Assembly (NCBI RefSeq): GCF_017968885.1
Contig: NZ_CP072913.1
Span: forward strand, 4,938,501-5,002,500
Direction of reading: 5' to 3'
DNA length: 64,000 nucleotides
From: Pseudomonas sp. Tri1
GTDB taxonomy: Bacteria > Pseudomonadota > Gammaproteobacteria > Pseudomonadales > Pseudomonadaceae
A program made the position numbers and the translations under genes. Below the pieces are notes generated by a model. That model did not search any database. It was not told the origin of the DNA and saw nothing but the letters and a program-made list of their open reading frames with translations. Below are positions 20,400 through 30,456 of this stretch, piece by piece (position 1 is the stretch's first letter; every line of letters starts with the position of its first letter).

Positions 20400-21104
20400 T
20401 CAAACGCCGCTTTGCAGCAGCATGTTACGAATGTGACCGATGGCCTTAGTCGGGTTCAGGCCTTTTGGACAAACGTTGACGCAGTTCATGATCCCGCGGC
20501 AGCGAAACACGCTGAACGGGTCATCCAGCGAAGCCAGACGCTCGGACGTCTTGGTGTCACGGCTGTCTGCCAGGAAGCGATAAGCTTGCAGCAGGGCGGC
20601 CGGGCCCAGGAATTTGTCCGGGTTCCACCAGAACGATGGGCACGAGGTCGAGCAGCAGGCGCACAGGATGCACTCGTACAGACCATCGAGCTTCTCACGC
20701 TCTTCTGGAGTCTGCAGACGCTCGATGGCCGGAGCCGGCGTGTCGTTCTGCAGGAATGGCTTCACCTTCTCGTATTGCTTGTAGAAGATGCTCATATCGA
20801 CGACCAGGTCACGAATAACCGGCAAACCTGGCAGCGGACGAACGATCAGCTTGTTGCCCTTGACCACGGCAGACAGTGGCGTGATGCAGGCCAGGCCATT
20901 CTTGCCGTTGATGTTCATGCCGTCGGAGCCGCAAACGCCCTCGCGGCAAGAGCGACGATAGGAGAAACCCTCGTCCTGCTCTTTGATCAGGGCCAGCACG
21001 TCCAGCACCATCAGGTCTTTACCACCGGTATCGACCTGGAAATCCTGCATGAACGGCGCAGCGTCCTGATCAGGGTTGTAGCGATAAACACTGACTTGCA
21101 ACAT
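20400..21104 (-). CDS. sdhB: Succinate dehydrogenase iron-sulfur subunit
   Basis: 234 residues from MLQVSVYRYNPDQD; a GTG three codons upstream is too close to the AAGG element. The N-terminal plant-type ferredoxin domain binds [2Fe-2S] through CREGVCGSDGMNINGKNGLAC. The C-terminal domain binds [4Fe-4S] and [3Fe-4S] through CILCACCSTSC and CRGIMNCVNVCPKGLNP. It carries electrons from the SdhA flavin to quinone at the inner membrane. Last gene of sdhCDAB. Confidence 0.98.
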   Translation of the reverse strand: MLQVSVYRYNPDQDAAPFMQDFQVDTGGKDLMVLDVLALIKEQDEGFSYRRSCREGVCGSDGMNINGKNGLACITPLSAVVKGNKLIVRPLPGLPVIRDLVVDMSIFYKQYEKVKPFLQNDTPAPAIERLQTPEEREKLDGLYECILCACCSTSCPSFWWNPDKFLGPAALLQAYRFLADSRDTKTSERLASLDDPFSVFRCRGIMNCVNVCPKGLNPTKAIGHIRNMLLQSGV

Positions 21105-21115
21105 AGCGGTCACCC

Positions 21116-22888
21116 TTAATAAGTCCGGACTTTTGGTTCGAAAGTCGGAACAGTCTTCGGCGAGAAGTTCACGGCACGCTTGGCGACGCGTTTCTCACCC
21201 GGGAAGTACAAGGTGTGGCACAGCCAGTTTTCGTCGTCACGGTCCTCGAAGTCTTCGCGGGCGTGAGCGCCACGGGACTCTTTACGCACTTCTGCGGCGA
21301 TGGCTGTGGCTTCGGCCACTTCCAGCAGGTTCTGCAATTCCAGCGCTTCGATACGGGCAGTGTTGAACGCCTGCGACTTATCGTTGATCTTCACGTTGGC
21401 GATTCGTTCACGCAATTGCGCCAGCTGGGCGATACCTTTCTGCATGTATTCGCCGGTACGGAACACACCGAAGTAGTTCTGCATGCAGTTTTGCAACTCG
21501 CGACGCAGGGTCGCCACGTCTTCGCCTTCGGTACGCTCGTTCAGAGCGGACAGACGCGCCAGGGCAGCTTCGATGTTGGCGTCGGTGGCATCGTCATATT
21601 CGATACCGTCGGACAGCGCTTTTTCCAGGTGCAGGCCGGCAGCACGACCGAAGACCACCAGGTCGAGCAGCGAGTTGCCGCCCAGGCGGTTGGCACCGTG
21701 GACCGATACGCAAGCCACTTCACCCACTGCGAACAGGCCAGGGATGATTTCGTCCACGCCTTCGGCGTTCTGGGTGATCGCCTGGCCGTGAATGTTGGTG
21801 GCAACGCCGCCCATCATATAGTGGCAGGTTGGAACGACCGGAACCGGCGCGACAACTGGGTCGACGTGAGCGAAGGTCTTCGACAGCTCGCAGATGCCTG
21901 GCAGGCGGCTGTGCAGCACTTCCTCACCCAGGTGGTCGAGCTTGAGCATCACGTGGTCGCCATTCGGACCGCAACCGTTGCCAGCGATGATTTCTTTCAC
22001 CATCGAACGGGCAACCACGTCACGACCGGCAAGGTCCTTGGCGTTCGGAGCATAACGCTCCATGAAACGCTCGCCGTGCTTGTTGATCAGGTAACCACCT
22101 TCACCACGGCAACCTTCGGTTACCAGTACACCGGCGCCGGCGATGCCGGTCGGGTGGAACTGCCACATTTCGATGTCTTGGACTGGCACGCCAGCACGCA
22201 GGGCCATGCCGACACCGTCACCGGTGTTGATCAGGGCGTTGGTGGTGGAGGCGTAGATACGGCCAGCACCGCCGGTCGCCAGCACGGTAGCCTTGGCGCG
22301 GATGTAGGTGGTCTCGCCGGTTTCGATGCAGATCGCGATCACACCGACGAAGGCGCCGTCCTGGTTCTTCACCAGGTCAACGGCGTAGTACTCGTTCAGG
22401 AACGTGGTACCGGCTTTCAGGTTGCCCTGGTAAAGGGTGTGCAGCAGCGCGTGACCGGTACGGTCGGACGCCGCGCAAGTACGCGCAGCCTGGCCGCCCT
22501 TGCCGTAGTCCTTGGACTGGCCACCGAACGGACGCTGGTAGATACGACCTTGCTCGGTACGCGAGAATGGCATACCCATGTGGTCCAGCTCGAACACCGC
22601 AGCCGGGCCTTCTTGACACATGTATTCGATAGCGTCCTGGTCACCGATGTAGTCGGAACCCTTGACGGTATCGTACATGTGCCAGCGCCAGTCATCGTTC
22701 GGGTCGGCCGAAGCGATGGCGCAGGTGATGCCGCCCTGGGCGGACACAGTGTGCGAACGGGTCGGGAAAACCTTGGTGATCACGGCAGTCTTGTGACCGC
22801 CCTGCGCCAGCTGCAGCGCTGCGCGCATGCCGGCACCGCCACCACCAATGATGATGGCGTCGAAAGAAATCGTTGGAATGTTAGCCAT
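21116..22888 (-). CDS. sdhA: Succinate dehydrogenase flavoprotein subunit
   Basis: 590 residues. FAD motif [17 protein letters not shown]; the covalent flavin His is in [10 protein letters not shown]; substrate-site residues lie in [22 protein letters not shown]; Arg/Gly motif [21 protein letters not shown]. Oxidises succinate to fumarate (TCA cycle and complex II). The stop is 11 bp before sdhB and the start 3 bp after sdhD, a tight operon. Confidence 0.98.
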   Translation of the reverse strand: MANIPTISFDAIIIGGGGAGMRAALQLAQGGHKTAVITKVFPTRSHTVSAQGGITCAIASADPNDDWRWHMYDTVKGSDYIGDQDAIEYMCQEGPAAVFELDHMGMPFSRTEQGRIYQRPFGGQSKDYGKGGQAARTCAASDRTGHALLHTLYQGNLKAGTTFLNEYYAVDLVKNQDGAFVGVIAICIETGETTYIRAKATVLATGGAGRIYASTTNALINTGDGVGMALRAGVPVQDIEMWQFHPTGIAGAGVLVTEGCRGEGGYLINKHGERFMERYAPNAKDLAGRDVVARSMVKEIIAGNGCGPNGDHVMLKLDHLGEEVLHSRLPGICELSKTFAHVDPVVAPVPVVPTCHYMMGGVATNIHGQAITQNAEGVDEIIPGLFAVGEVACVSVHGANRLGGNSLLDLVVFGRAAGLHLEKALSDGIEYDDATDANIEAALARLSALNERTEGEDVATLRRELQNCMQNYFGVFRTGEYMQKGIAQLAQLRERIANVKINDKSQAFNTARIEALELQNLLEVAEATAIAAEVRKESRGAHAREDFEDRDDENWLCHTLYFPGEKRVAKRAVNFSPKTVPTFEPKVRTY

Positions 22889-22891
22889 GGA

Positions 22892-23260
22892 TCAGATACC
22901 CCAGAGAATCTGCACACCCCAGACGAAGTAAGCGAACATCGCAACGCCGCATACTGCCTGGAAGAGGAAACGTACGGCAGTCGCCGACTTGCCAAACGCC
23001 ATCGGCGTCAGGTAGTCGGTCGCGATGGTCCACATGCCGACCCAGGCGTGAGCGCCCAGTGCGACAAGTGCCAGCAGACTGAAGATACGCATCCAGTTGT
23101 TTGCGAACAGTTCATGCCATTGGGCATAGCCCAGGCCTGGGTTTGCTACGACATATCCGATCAGGAAAATGAAGTAAGCCGCGAGAACGACCGCAGACAC
23201 ACGCTGCGCCATCCAGTCATAGAGGCCCGAACGTGAAAGGTTCGTGACGTTGGTTACCAT
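22892..23260 (-). CDS. sdhD: Succinate dehydrogenase membrane anchor subunit D
   Basis: 122 residues with three hydrophobic spans (about 22-42, 58-80, 95-118). The heme-ligand His is in LVALGAHAWVGM. With SdhC it anchors complex II and forms the quinone site. The ATG lies inside the end of sdhC (7-bp overlap) with AGGAG upstream, so the two are coupled. Confidence 0.95.
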   Translation of the reverse strand: MVTNVTNLSRSGLYDWMAQRVSAVVLAAYFIFLIGYVVANPGLGYAQWHELFANNWMRIFSLLALVALGAHAWVGMWTIATDYLTPMAFGKSATAVRFLFQAVCGVAMFAYFVWGVQILWGI

Positions 23261-23628
23261 ATCCAGACTCCTGCCAGAACGATCAACACCGCAGACACGG
23301 CGATAATGATTTTTGAGCCCAGCTTGCCGCCTTCCAGCGTCTCACCGATGCCCATGTCCATGATCAAGTGGCGCACACCGGCGACCAAGTGATACAGCAA
23401 GGCGGACAGGATGCCCCAAATCACTAGCTTGGCTAGCGGACTGGTCAGACACGCTTTCACCTGACCGAAGCCTTCTTCCGAGTCGAGCGACTTGTCCAAT
23501 GCATAAAGCATGATGGCCAGGCTGACGAAGAGAATGACACCGGAAATTCGGTGAAGAATGGACGTGTAAGCAGTGACTGGGAGTTTGATGGTCCTTAGGT
23601 CTAGGTTTACAGGTCGTTGGCTTTTCAC
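23254..23628 (-). CDS. sdhC: Succinate dehydrogenase cytochrome b556 subunit
   Basis: 124 residues from a GTG start (translation KSQRPVNLDLRTIKLPVTAY). Family motif SILHRISGVILF in the first transmembrane helix and heme-ligand His in YHLVAGVRHLIMDMG; three spans in total. First gene of the sdhCDAB-sucAB-lpd-sucCD block. The GTG start and a poor ribosome site imply modest initiation. Confidence 0.94.
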   Translation of the reverse strand: MKSQRPVNLDLRTIKLPVTAYTSILHRISGVILFVSLAIMLYALDKSLDSEEGFGQVKACLTSPLAKLVIWGILSALLYHLVAGVRHLIMDMGIGETLEGGKLGSKIIIAVSAVLIVLAGVWIW

Positions 23629-23763
23629 GGCTTTTTTTCACACTGAAGAGCCCCTAACAATCAGGGCAAAGTTGTTGGGGCGCGCACTGGTCAGGTACTC
23701 ACCACCCAGGGAGTGACGACCCCCAAGAAAGCAGGCCCAAAAGCCCCTGGCGGTCGGTGGCCG

Positions 23764-23792
23764 AGTATAGACAGTTAGGCTACTAATGACAA
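23764..23792 (-). promoter_or_regulatory. Predicted sigma-70 promoter of sdhCDAB
   Basis: On the minus strand, -35 TTGTCA (23787-23792) and -10 TATACT (23764-23769) with a 17-bp spacer, about 136 bp upstream of the sdhC start. The 23629-23992 gap is a divergent promoter region for sdh and gltA. Confidence 0.65.
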
Positions 23793-23906
23793 CGCGTTCA
23801 CCTTCCCCTAATAGCGCATTGCACATATCCGGCAAAAGGCGTAAACGGCAGGTAATTTCGCGGAAAAAGTCCGGTTAAAGCCTTCTGGAGCAAGACTTTA
23901 GGCAAA

Positions 23907-23934
23907 TTGACATTCGGATTTATCTCACTATAGT
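23907..23934 (+). promoter_or_regulatory. Predicted sigma-70 promoter of gltA
   Basis: Consensus -35 TTGACA (23907-23912) and -10 TATAGT (23929-23934), 16-bp spacer, about 60 bp upstream of the gltA start. Confidence 0.75.
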
Positions 23935-23992
23935 GGTGCGGGCCCTGCGTGGGGGGTCTGTCTGATGATTTCAAGCATTAATAGGAGGCCAC

Positions 23993-25282
23993 ATGGCTGA
24001 CAAAAAAGCGCAGTTGATCATCGAGGGCGCAGCCCCCGTCGAGCTGCCCATTTTAACCGGCACCGTTGGTCCCGATGTAATCGACGTACGGGGCCTGACG
24101 GCCACGGGCCGTTTCACCTTTGACCCAGGTTTCATGTCGACCGCTTCGTGCGAGTCGAAAATCACCTATATCGACGGCGACAACGGCATCCTGCTGCACC
24201 GCGGCTACCCGATCGAGCAACTGGCTGAAAAATCGGACTACCTGGAAACCTGCTACCTGCTGCTCAACGGCGAGCTGCCAACCGCAGAGCAAAAGGCCCA
24301 GTTCGTCAGCACCGTGAAGAACCACACCATGGTTCACGAGCAGTTGAAGACCTTCTTCAACGGTTTCCGTCGCGATGCTCACCCGATGGCCGTCATGTGC
24401 GGCGTTGTCGGCGCCCTCTCGGCCTTCTACCACGACTCCCTGGACATCAATAACCCCCAGCATCGCGAAATCTCCGCGATCCGCCTGGTGGCGAAGATGC
24501 CAACCCTGGCAGCCATGGTCTACAAGTACTCCATGGGCCAGCCCATGATGTACCCGCGCAACGACCTGACCTATGCAGAAAACTTCCTGCATATGATGTT
24601 CAACACCCCGTGCGAGATCAAACCGATCAGCCCGGTGCTCGCCAAGGCCATGGACCGGATCTTCATCCTCCATGCCGACCACGAGCAGAACGCCTCCACG
24701 TCCACCGTGCGCCTGGCCGGCTCCTCGGGTGCCAACCCGTTCGCCTGCATCGCCGCCGGTATCGCTGCACTCTGGGGCCCGGCCCACGGCGGTGCCAACG
24801 AAGCGGTACTGACCATGCTCGATGAAATCGGCGATGTCTCGAACATCGACAAGTTCATCGCCAAGGCCAAGGACAAGAACGATCCGTTCAAGCTGATGGG
24901 CTTCGGCCACCGGGTCTACAAGAACCGCGACCCGCGCGCCACCGTCATGAAGCAGACTTGCGACGAAGTGCTCAAGGAACTGGGGATCAAGAACGATCCG
25001 CAACTCGAACTGGCCATGCGCCTGGAAGAGATCGCCCTGACCGACCCGTACTTCATCGAGCGCTCGCTGTACCCGAACGTCGACTTCTACTCGGGGATCA
25101 TCCTCAAGGCGATCGGCATTCCAACCAGCATGTTCACCGTGATCTTCGCCCTGGCGCGGACCGTGGGCTGGATCTCCCACTGGAAAGAAATGCTCTCCAG
25201 CCCGTACAAGATCGGCCGTCCGCGCCAGCTGTACACCGGCTACGAGTCGCGTGACATCACCAAGCTGGAAGACCGCAAGTAA
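23993..25282 (+). CDS. gltA: Citrate synthase (type II, hexameric)
   Basis: 429 residues; condenses oxaloacetate and acetyl-CoA. Typical large Gram-negative GltA with the N-terminal beta domain ([20 protein letters not shown]) linked to NADH inhibition. Active-site residues: His in [16 protein letters not shown], His in [13 protein letters not shown], Asp in [14 protein letters not shown] ribosome site. Divergent from sdhCDAB, so entry into the TCA cycle and its later steps share one control region. Followed by a strong terminator. Confidence 0.98.
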   Translation: MADKKAQLIIEGAAPVELPILTGTVGPDVIDVRGLTATGRFTFDPGFMSTASCESKITYIDGDNGILLHRGYPIEQLAEKSDYLETCYLLLNGELPTAEQKAQFVSTVKNHTMVHEQLKTFFNGFRRDAHPMAVMCGVVGALSAFYHDSLDINNPQHREISAIRLVAKMPTLAAMVYKYSMGQPMMYPRNDLTYAENFLHMMFNTPCEIKPISPVLAKAMDRIFILHADHEQNASTSTVRLAGSSGANPFACIAAGIAALWGPAHGGANEAVLTMLDEIGDVSNIDKFIAKAKDKNDPFKLMGFGHRVYKNRDPRATVMKQTCDEVLKELGIKNDPQLELAMRLEEIALTDPYFIERSLYPNVDFYSGIILKAIGIPTSMFTVIFALARTVGWISHWKEMLSSPYKIGRPRQLYTGYESRDITKLEDRK

Positions 25283-25317
25283 GGCCTGCCTTGCAGTAAC
25301 GTCTTAAGCTGCACCGA

Positions 25318-25358
25318 AACAGCCCCTGCTTCTTATATAAGAGCAGGGGCTGTTTTGT
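25318..25358 (+). terminator. Intrinsic terminator of gltA
   Basis: Stem AACAGCCCCTGCT / AGCAGGGGCTGTT with the inner palindrome CTTATATAAG, then TTTTGTTT. Confidence 0.92.
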
Positions 25359-25408
25359 TTGTGCCTCTTTTCATCTGATCCAGAAGCGGCATTGACAGGC
25401 CCGACGCC

Positions 25409-25503
25409 ATCGCGAGCAAGCTCGCTCCCCCACAGTTGACCTGTTTTGAACACAGACCCCGCGTTCACTGCAGATCCCCTGTGGGAGCGAGCTTGCTCGC
25501 GAT
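25409..25503. repeat. REP doublet
   Basis: Arms 25409-25433 (reverse; two extra bases in the C run) and 25481-25503 (forward), 47-bp interior. It lies between the gltA and actP terminators; the 25283-25594 gap holds nothing else. Confidence 0.9.
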
Positions 25504-25538
25504 GGCGGCAGCCCTGCCCCCCCCCTTAAACCCGGCAC

Positions 25539-25574
25539 AAAAAAAATACCCCAGCCTCTCGACCGGGGTATTTC
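25539..25574 (-). terminator. Intrinsic terminator of actP
   Basis: Stem AATACCCC / GGGGTATT, loop AGCCTCTCGACC, then a run of eight U on the minus strand. Confidence 0.9.
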
Positions 25575-25594
25575 TTCAAGCACTTACCGCAACA

Positions 25595-27253
25595 TCAATG
25601 GTTAACCGCCCCACTCGCCCCCAGGCCAGTCTGCGAACGCACGAACTGCGGGAAGAACAGCGCCCGCTCGTTTGCGCCTTCAGCCGACTTGTCGGTGATG
25701 GAGAAGAACCAGATGCCGACGAAGGCAATCGCCATCGAGAACAGCGCAGGGTATTCATACGGGAAGATCGCCTTCTCGTGACCCATGATCTGCACCCAGA
25801 TGGTCGGACCCAGCACCATCAGGCCCACGGCACTGACCAGGCCCAGCCAGCCGCCAATCATGGCGCCACGGGTGGTCAGCTTCTTCCAGTACATCGAAAG
25901 CAGCAGTACCGGGAAGTTGCAGCTCGCCGCGATGGAGAACGCCAGGCCCACCATGAACGCGATGTTCTGCTTCTCGAACAGGATTCCCAGGGCGATCGCC
26001 AGCACCGCCAGGGCGATGGTGGTGATTTTCGACACGCGAATCTCGTCCTTCTCGTTGGCCTTGCCTTTCTTGATCACGCTGGCATACAGGTCATGGGACA
26101 CCGCCGAGGCACCGGCCAGGGTCAGGCCTGCTACCACCGCCAGGATGGTGGCGAACGCTACGGCCGAGATGAAGCCCAGGAAGATACTGCCGCCCACGGC
26201 GTTGGCCAGGTGCACCGCCGCCATGTTGTTGCCACCGAGCAAGGCACCTGCCGCGTCCTTGAAGGCCGGGTTGGTGCTGACCAACAGGATCGCGCCGAAG
26301 CCGATGATAAAGGTCAGGATGTAGAAGTAGCCGATGAAACCAGTGGCATACAGCACGCTCTTGCGCGCTTCCTTGGCATCACTCACGGTGAAGAAACGCA
26401 TCAGGATGTGTGGCAGGCCAGCAGTACCGAACATCAACGCCAAGCCCAGGGAGAAGGCCGAGATCGGATCCTTCACCAAGCCGCCAGGGCTCATGATCGC
26501 CTCGCCTTTAGGGTGCACCTTGACCGCTTCGGCAAACAGCATGTTGAAGTCGAAGTTGACGTGCTTCATGACCATCAGGGCCATGAACGAAGCACCCGAC
26601 AGCAACAGCACCGCCTTGATGATCTGTACCCAAGTGGTCGCCAGCATGCCACCGAACAGCACGTAGAGGCACATCAGGATACCCACCAGGATCACCGCGA
26701 CGTGATAGTCCAGGCCGAACAGCAGCTGGATCAGCTTGCCGGCACCGACCATTTGCGCGATCAGGTAGAACGCCACCACGACCAGCGAGCCACAGGCCGA
26801 CAGACTGCGGATCTGGGTTTGCCCCAGGCGATAGGACGCCACGTCGGCAAAGGTGTATTTACCCAGGTTCCGCAGGCGCTCGGCGATCAGGAACAGAATG
26901 ATCGGCCAGCCCACCAGGAAGCCGATCGAGTAGATCAGACCGTCGTAGCCGGAGGCGAACACCAGGGCGGAAATCCCCAGGAAGGACGCCGCCGACATGT
27001 AGTCCCCGGCAATGGCCAGGCCATTCTGGAAACCGGTGATCCGCCCGCCCGCCGCATAGTAGTCGGCCGCCGACTTGTTACGCTTGGACGCCCAGTAAGT
27101 GATGCACAGGGTCGCGCCGACGAAGGCCACGAACATGACGATGGCCGAGACGTTGAGGGGTTGTTTCTGCACGGCACCGGTCAGGGCTTCAGCCGCCCAG
27201 GCGCCCGGAGCGAACGCTGCGATGCTCAATAGAGCCAGTAGACGCCGGATCAT
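25595..27253 (-). CDS. actP: Cation/acetate symporter ActP
   Basis: 552 residues, sodium:solute symporter (SSS) family. N-terminal signal-like segment ([16 protein letters not shown]) followed by about 13 membrane spans. The family features [33 protein letters not shown] are characteristic of ActP. Imports acetate and short carboxylates. Its ATG overlaps the stop of the DUF485 gene by four bases, the usual yjcH-actP arrangement. The mRNA leader of the pair has an A-rich Hfq/Crc-like element. Confidence 0.95.
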   Translation of the reverse strand: MIRRLLALLSIAAFAPGAWAAEALTGAVQKQPLNVSAIVMFVAFVGATLCITYWASKRNKSAADYYAAGGRITGFQNGLAIAGDYMSAASFLGISALVFASGYDGLIYSIGFLVGWPIILFLIAERLRNLGKYTFADVASYRLGQTQIRSLSACGSLVVVAFYLIAQMVGAGKLIQLLFGLDYHVAVILVGILMCLYVLFGGMLATTWVQIIKAVLLLSGASFMALMVMKHVNFDFNMLFAEAVKVHPKGEAIMSPGGLVKDPISAFSLGLALMFGTAGLPHILMRFFTVSDAKEARKSVLYATGFIGYFYILTFIIGFGAILLVSTNPAFKDAAGALLGGNNMAAVHLANAVGGSIFLGFISAVAFATILAVVAGLTLAGASAVSHDLYASVIKKGKANEKDEIRVSKITTIALAVLAIALGILFEKQNIAFMVGLAFSIAASCNFPVLLLSMYWKKLTTRGAMIGGWLGLVSAVGLMVLGPTIWVQIMGHEKAIFPYEYPALFSMAIAFVGIWFFSITDKSAEGANERALFFPQFVRSQTGLGASGAVNH

Positions 27254-27561
27254 TGCTGAGCCTCCTTGAGAATCGCATTGTTCAGGTCGTCGAACTCGCC
27301 GTTGGCGCGTCGCACGTAAATAGCGGTCAGGACGAAGGCCGAGACAATCAGGCCGACACCGATGGGAATGCCCCAGGTGATGGTGGACTCAGGCGTGATC
27401 TTGGCCCCGAGAATGTGTGGCCCGTAGGCGATCAGAAGAATGAAGCCGGAATACAGCCCTAGCATGATCGCCGAGAGAATCCAGGCGAACTTTTCCCTTT
27501 TTCTCACCAGCTCCTTGAAGCGCGGGCTGTTTTGAATCGAGAGGTAAATGCTGTCGTTCAT
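27250..27561 (-). CDS. DUF485 family inner-membrane protein (YjcH-like)
   Basis: 103 residues, two transmembrane helices (about 27-50 and 66-90). N-terminal motif [17 protein letters not shown] is the DUF485 signature. It is almost always encoded directly before actP and is thought to assist the symporter. 4-bp overlap with actP. Upstream, the AAAAACAA element (27561-27568 on the minus strand) runs into the start codon. Confidence 0.93.
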   Translation of the reverse strand: MNDSIYLSIQNSPRFKELVRKREKFAWILSAIMLGLYSGFILLIAYGPHILGAKITPESTITWGIPIGVGLIVSAFVLTAIYVRRANGEFDDLNNAILKEAQQ

Positions 27562-27568
27562 TGTTTTT
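27561..27568 (-). promoter_or_regulatory. Hfq/Crc-type A-rich element at the DUF485-actP start
   Basis: The mRNA reads AAAAACAAUG: an AAnAAnAA element whose last A is the A of the start codon. Crc/Hfq sites of this form repress translation of non-preferred carbon uptake genes in Pseudomonas. Site inferred from sequence only. Confidence 0.5.
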
Positions 27569-27699
27569 ATCCTCGCAGCACAGATTTAATTGGAACGACC
27601 CTACTCTATGCGGCTGCAGGCCAGGTTCCAGACGACCTTAGTATTAGAACGACATGACGGTTTTGCCAGTTTTCCGCACATTTATCATTTAATTCCCCT

Positions 27700-27786
27700 G
27701 TGGGAGCGGGCTTGCTCGCGAATGCGATCTGCCTGTGAATCAATTGCTGGCTGATACACCGCCTTCGCGAGCAAGCCCGCTCCCAC
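27700..27786. repeat. REP doublet, GCGGGC variant
   Basis: Arms 27700-27722 (GTGGGAGCGGGCTTGCTCGC then GAA) and 27764-27786, 41-bp interior. Differs from the main type at the central A/G and the last base. Together with the following terminator it fills the 27562-27877 gap. Confidence 0.88.
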
Positions 27787-27820
27787 AGGGGATTTGCATG
27801 CACTTGGGAATTGCAGGCAC

Positions 27821-27856
27821 AAAAAAACCGCATGACGCAACGTCATGCGGTTTTTC
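27821..27856 (-). terminator. Intrinsic terminator of the betaine-type binding protein gene
   Basis: AAAAACCGCATGACG / CGTCATGCGGTTTTT with a short CAA loop; clear U run on the minus strand. Confidence 0.92.
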
Positions 27857-27877
27857 GAGAAAGTTAAACCAGACCGA

Positions 27878-28732
27878 TTACTTGCCGGTCCACTCCTTCA
27901 CGCGGTCCGGGTGCTTGGCGACCCAATCCTTGGCAGCGGCTTCAGGCTTGGCGCCCTCTTGGATCGCCAGCATGACTTCGCCGATTTCGTCTTTCGAAGC
28001 CCATTGGAATTTCTTCAGGAACGCGACCACTTCCGGCGCTTTGGCCTCCAGGCCCTTGCTGCCGATGCTGTTCACGGTTTCAGCCGCGCCGTAGACACCT
28101 TTCGGGTCTTCCAGGAAGCGCAGTTTCCACTTGGCGAACATCCAATGCGGCACCCAACCGGTGACGGCGATGGATTCGTTTTTCTTCTCGGCACGGGTCA
28201 GCTCGGCAATCATGCCGGCGCCGGAACTGGCCTTGAGTTGATACCCGGTCAGGTCGTAATCCTTGATGGCCTGCTCGGTCTTGAGCATAACGCCTGAACC
28301 GGCGTCGATACCCACGATGCGTTTCTTGAAGGAGTCGTCGGTCTTCAGGTCTTCGAGCGACTTGGCCTTGACGTACTCAGGCACGATCAAGCCGATTTTC
28401 GCATCCTTGAAGTTGGGGCCGTAATCGACCACCTGATCCTTGTTCTTGGCCCAGTAGTCACCGTGGGTGACTGGCAACCAGGCCGAGAGCATCGCGTCGA
28501 GCTTACCGGTGGCCACGCCTTGCCACATGATCCCGGTCGCGACGGCCTGCAGCTTCACGTCATAGCCGAGTTTCTGCTGGATGACTTCGGCTGCCACGTG
28601 AGTGGTCGCAACGCTGTCGGACCAGCCGTCAACGTAACCGATGCTCAGGGTTTTGGTTTCGGCGCTGGCCACGGTGGAGCTGATCGCCAGTACCAGTGCG
28701 GCACCTGCGCCCAAGAGTCGTCGCATCTTCAT
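27878..28732 (-). CDS. Glycine betaine/choline-type ABC transporter substrate-binding protein (orphan)
   Basis: 284 residues with a Sec signal peptide (cleaved after TVASA). OpuAC/ProX fold: LSIGYVDGWSDSVATTHVAAEVI, WQGVATGKLDAMLSAWLPVTH, and the late aromatic-rich VTGWVPHWMFAKWKLRFLEDP, where Trp/Tyr residues form the cation-pi box for quaternary amines. No permease or ATPase gene is adjacent, as in the orphan Pseudomonas binding proteins (BetX, CaiX) that feed the shared CbcWV transporter. Ligand (betaine, choline or carnitine) not determined. The first ATG was chosen on spacing to GGGAAG. Confidence 0.85.
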   Translation of the reverse strand: MKMRRLLGAGAALVLAISSTVASAETKTLSIGYVDGWSDSVATTHVAAEVIQQKLGYDVKLQAVATGIMWQGVATGKLDAMLSAWLPVTHGDYWAKNKDQVVDYGPNFKDAKIGLIVPEYVKAKSLEDLKTDDSFKKRIVGIDAGSGVMLKTEQAIKDYDLTGYQLKASSGAGMIAELTRAEKKNESIAVTGWVPHWMFAKWKLRFLEDPKGVYGAAETVNSIGSKGLEAKAPEVVAFLKKFQWASKDEIGEVMLAIQEGAKPEAAAKDWVAKHPDRVKEWTGK

Positions 28733-29157
28733 CGTTACTTCCCCGAAAGTGCTGCGCCCGACGGATGCCGGGCGGCGTCAACGTATTGTTATGGTGCACA
28801 GCGCCCCCATCACGCTCGCCTGCAAACCGGTTCGAACGCCAGTGGAGTACTGACCCGTCGATCATCAACCTGCGCTGATCTGGAACCTGCTCTGTCTGCG
28901 ACGTTGAGGCAACGAGAAACGACATCAGAAAGCCAGCAGGCGATTTAAGGTGTTGCCATCGCAAATCCCGCCCGAACCTTGCATGCCTGAAACAGGCAAC
29001 CACTAGATATCTAGCCGCGACCATGCGCGAACGTGTATCGTCCCGCTACTATCGCGCCCCGTCCGCGCCTGTTTTGTATACGTCATGGCACTTGGCTCTG
29101 CTTCGGTGGTCATAGCCTGCGAACCTCATTCGGCACCTTCCTCTTAGGGATTTCGTC
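28733..29157. other. Intergenic region, 425 bp
   Basis: Divergent promoter region between the binding-protein gene (minus) and the hydrolase-MlaA operon (plus). No reading frame in it looks real, and I see no repeat or confident promoter. TTGTATACGT at 29074-29083 only partly matches the palindrome found upstream of gcl. Confidence 0.6.
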
Positions 29158-30456
29158 ATGCTCCGTTCCTTGCGCTTCGCTGCCCTCATCGGCGGCCTTA
29201 TCCTGAGTGCGTCCGCGCTGGCGGCAGATATTGACGCCGCCAGCTATGGCTACCCGTTGACCAACCCGTTCGAGGCGACTATCGCCACCACGCCGCCGGA
29301 CCTGCGCCCGGAGCTGCCGCTGATCGAGGACATCAACCAGGCCGACCACAGCCTGACTCTGCGCCCGGAACGTGAGTTCATCTTGCCGGACAACTTCTGG
29401 CCGGTGAAAAGCCTCACCTACCGCATGGCTACCCAGGACAAACCCGCGCCGCTGATTTTCCTGATCGCCGGCACCGGTGCGCGCTTTGACAGTAGCATCA
29501 ATGAATACCTCAAGCGGCTCTACTACAAGGCCGGCTACCACGTGGTGCAGCTGTCATCGCCCACCAGCTTCGACTTCATGAGTGCCGCTTCGCGCTTCGC
29601 CACGCCGGGCATTTCCAAGGAAGATGCCGAAGACATGTACCGGGTGATGCAGGCCGTGCGGGCGCAGAACCCGAAACTGCCGGTGACCGAGTATTACCTC
29701 ACTGGCTACAGCCTCGGCGCCCTGGACGCAGCCTTCGTCGCGCACCTGGATGAAACCCGGCGCAGTTTCAACTTCAAGAAAGTGCTGTTGCTCAACCCAC
29801 CGGTGAACCTCTACACCTCGATCACCAACCTGGACAAACTGGTCCAGACCGAGGTCAAGGGCATCAACAACACCACTACCTTCTATGAGCTGGTGCTGAA
29901 CAAGCTGACGCGCTACTTCCAGCAAAAAGGCTACATCGACCTCAACGATGCCCTGCTCTACGACTTCCAGCAGTCCAAGCAACACCTGAGCAACGAGCAG
30001 ATGGCAATGGTGATCGGCACCTCGTTCCGTTTCTCGGCAGCCGACATCGCGTTCACCTCGGACCTGATCAACCGTCGCGGCCTGATCATCCCCCCGAAAT
30101 TCCCGATCACCGAAAGCACCAGCCTGACACCGTTTCTCAAGCGCGCGCTGCAATGCGACTTCGACTGCTACCTGACCGAGCAGGTGATCCCGATGTGGCG
30201 TGCGCGCACTGACGGCGGCAGCCTGTTGCAACTGGTCGACCAGGTCAGCCTGTATGCGCTGAAGGATTACCTGCAGGCCAGCCCGAAGATTGCCGTCATG
30301 CACAACGCCGACGACGTCATTCTCGGCCCGGGTGACCTGGGCTTCCTGCGCAAGACCTTTGGCGACCGCCTGACGGTTTATCCATTGGGCGGCCACTGCG
30401 GCAACCTTAACTACCGCGTCAACAGCGACGCCATGCTGGAGTTCTTCCGTGGCTAA
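29158..30456 (+). CDS. Secreted alpha/beta hydrolase, lipase-like, coupled to an MlaA gene
   Basis: 432 residues with a Sec signal peptide (MLRSLRFAALIGGLILSASA, cleavage after ALA). Alpha/beta hydrolase features: oxyanion-type loop FLIAGTGARFD, nucleophile elbow TGYSLGALDA (Ser near residue 186), acid in HNADDVILG and His in YPLGGHCGNLNY. Expected periplasmic. The last 8 bp overlap the start of the MlaA-like gene, so the two are translated together. The substrate is unknown; the pairing with a phospholipid transport protein suggests lipid chemistry (inference). Orthologues have sometimes been labelled as protein kinases, which the sequence does not support. Confidence 0.8.
   Translation: MLRSLRFAALIGGLILSASALAADIDAASYGYPLTNPFEATIATTPPDLRPELPLIEDINQADHSLTLRPEREFILPDNFWPVKSLTYRMATQDKPAPLIFLIAGTGARFDSSINEYLKRLYYKAGYHVVQLSSPTSFDFMSAASRFATPGISKEDAEDMYRVMQAVRAQNPKLPVTEYYLTGYSLGALDAAFVAHLDETRRSFNFKKVLLLNPPVNLYTSITNLDKLVQTEVKGINNTTTFYELVLNKLTRYFQQKGYIDLNDALLYDFQQSKQHLSNEQMAMVIGTSFRFSAADIAFTSDLINRRGLIIPPKFPITESTSLTPFLKRALQCDFDCYLTEQVIPMWRARTDGGSLLQLVDQVSLYALKDYLQASPKIAVMHNADDVILGPGDLGFLRKTFGDRLTVYPLGGHCGNLNYRVNSDAMLEFFRG

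Noticed and set aside
29074..29083. TTGTATACGT upstream of the hydrolase-MlaA operon as a fourth copy of the gcl operator
   Set aside because: Only 8 of 10 bases match and the symmetry is broken, so I do not count it with the three perfect copies.
29083..29101. Possible sigma-54 promoter (TGGCAC...TGC) upstream of 29158
   Set aside because: The distance between the GG and GC elements is one base too long for sigma-54.
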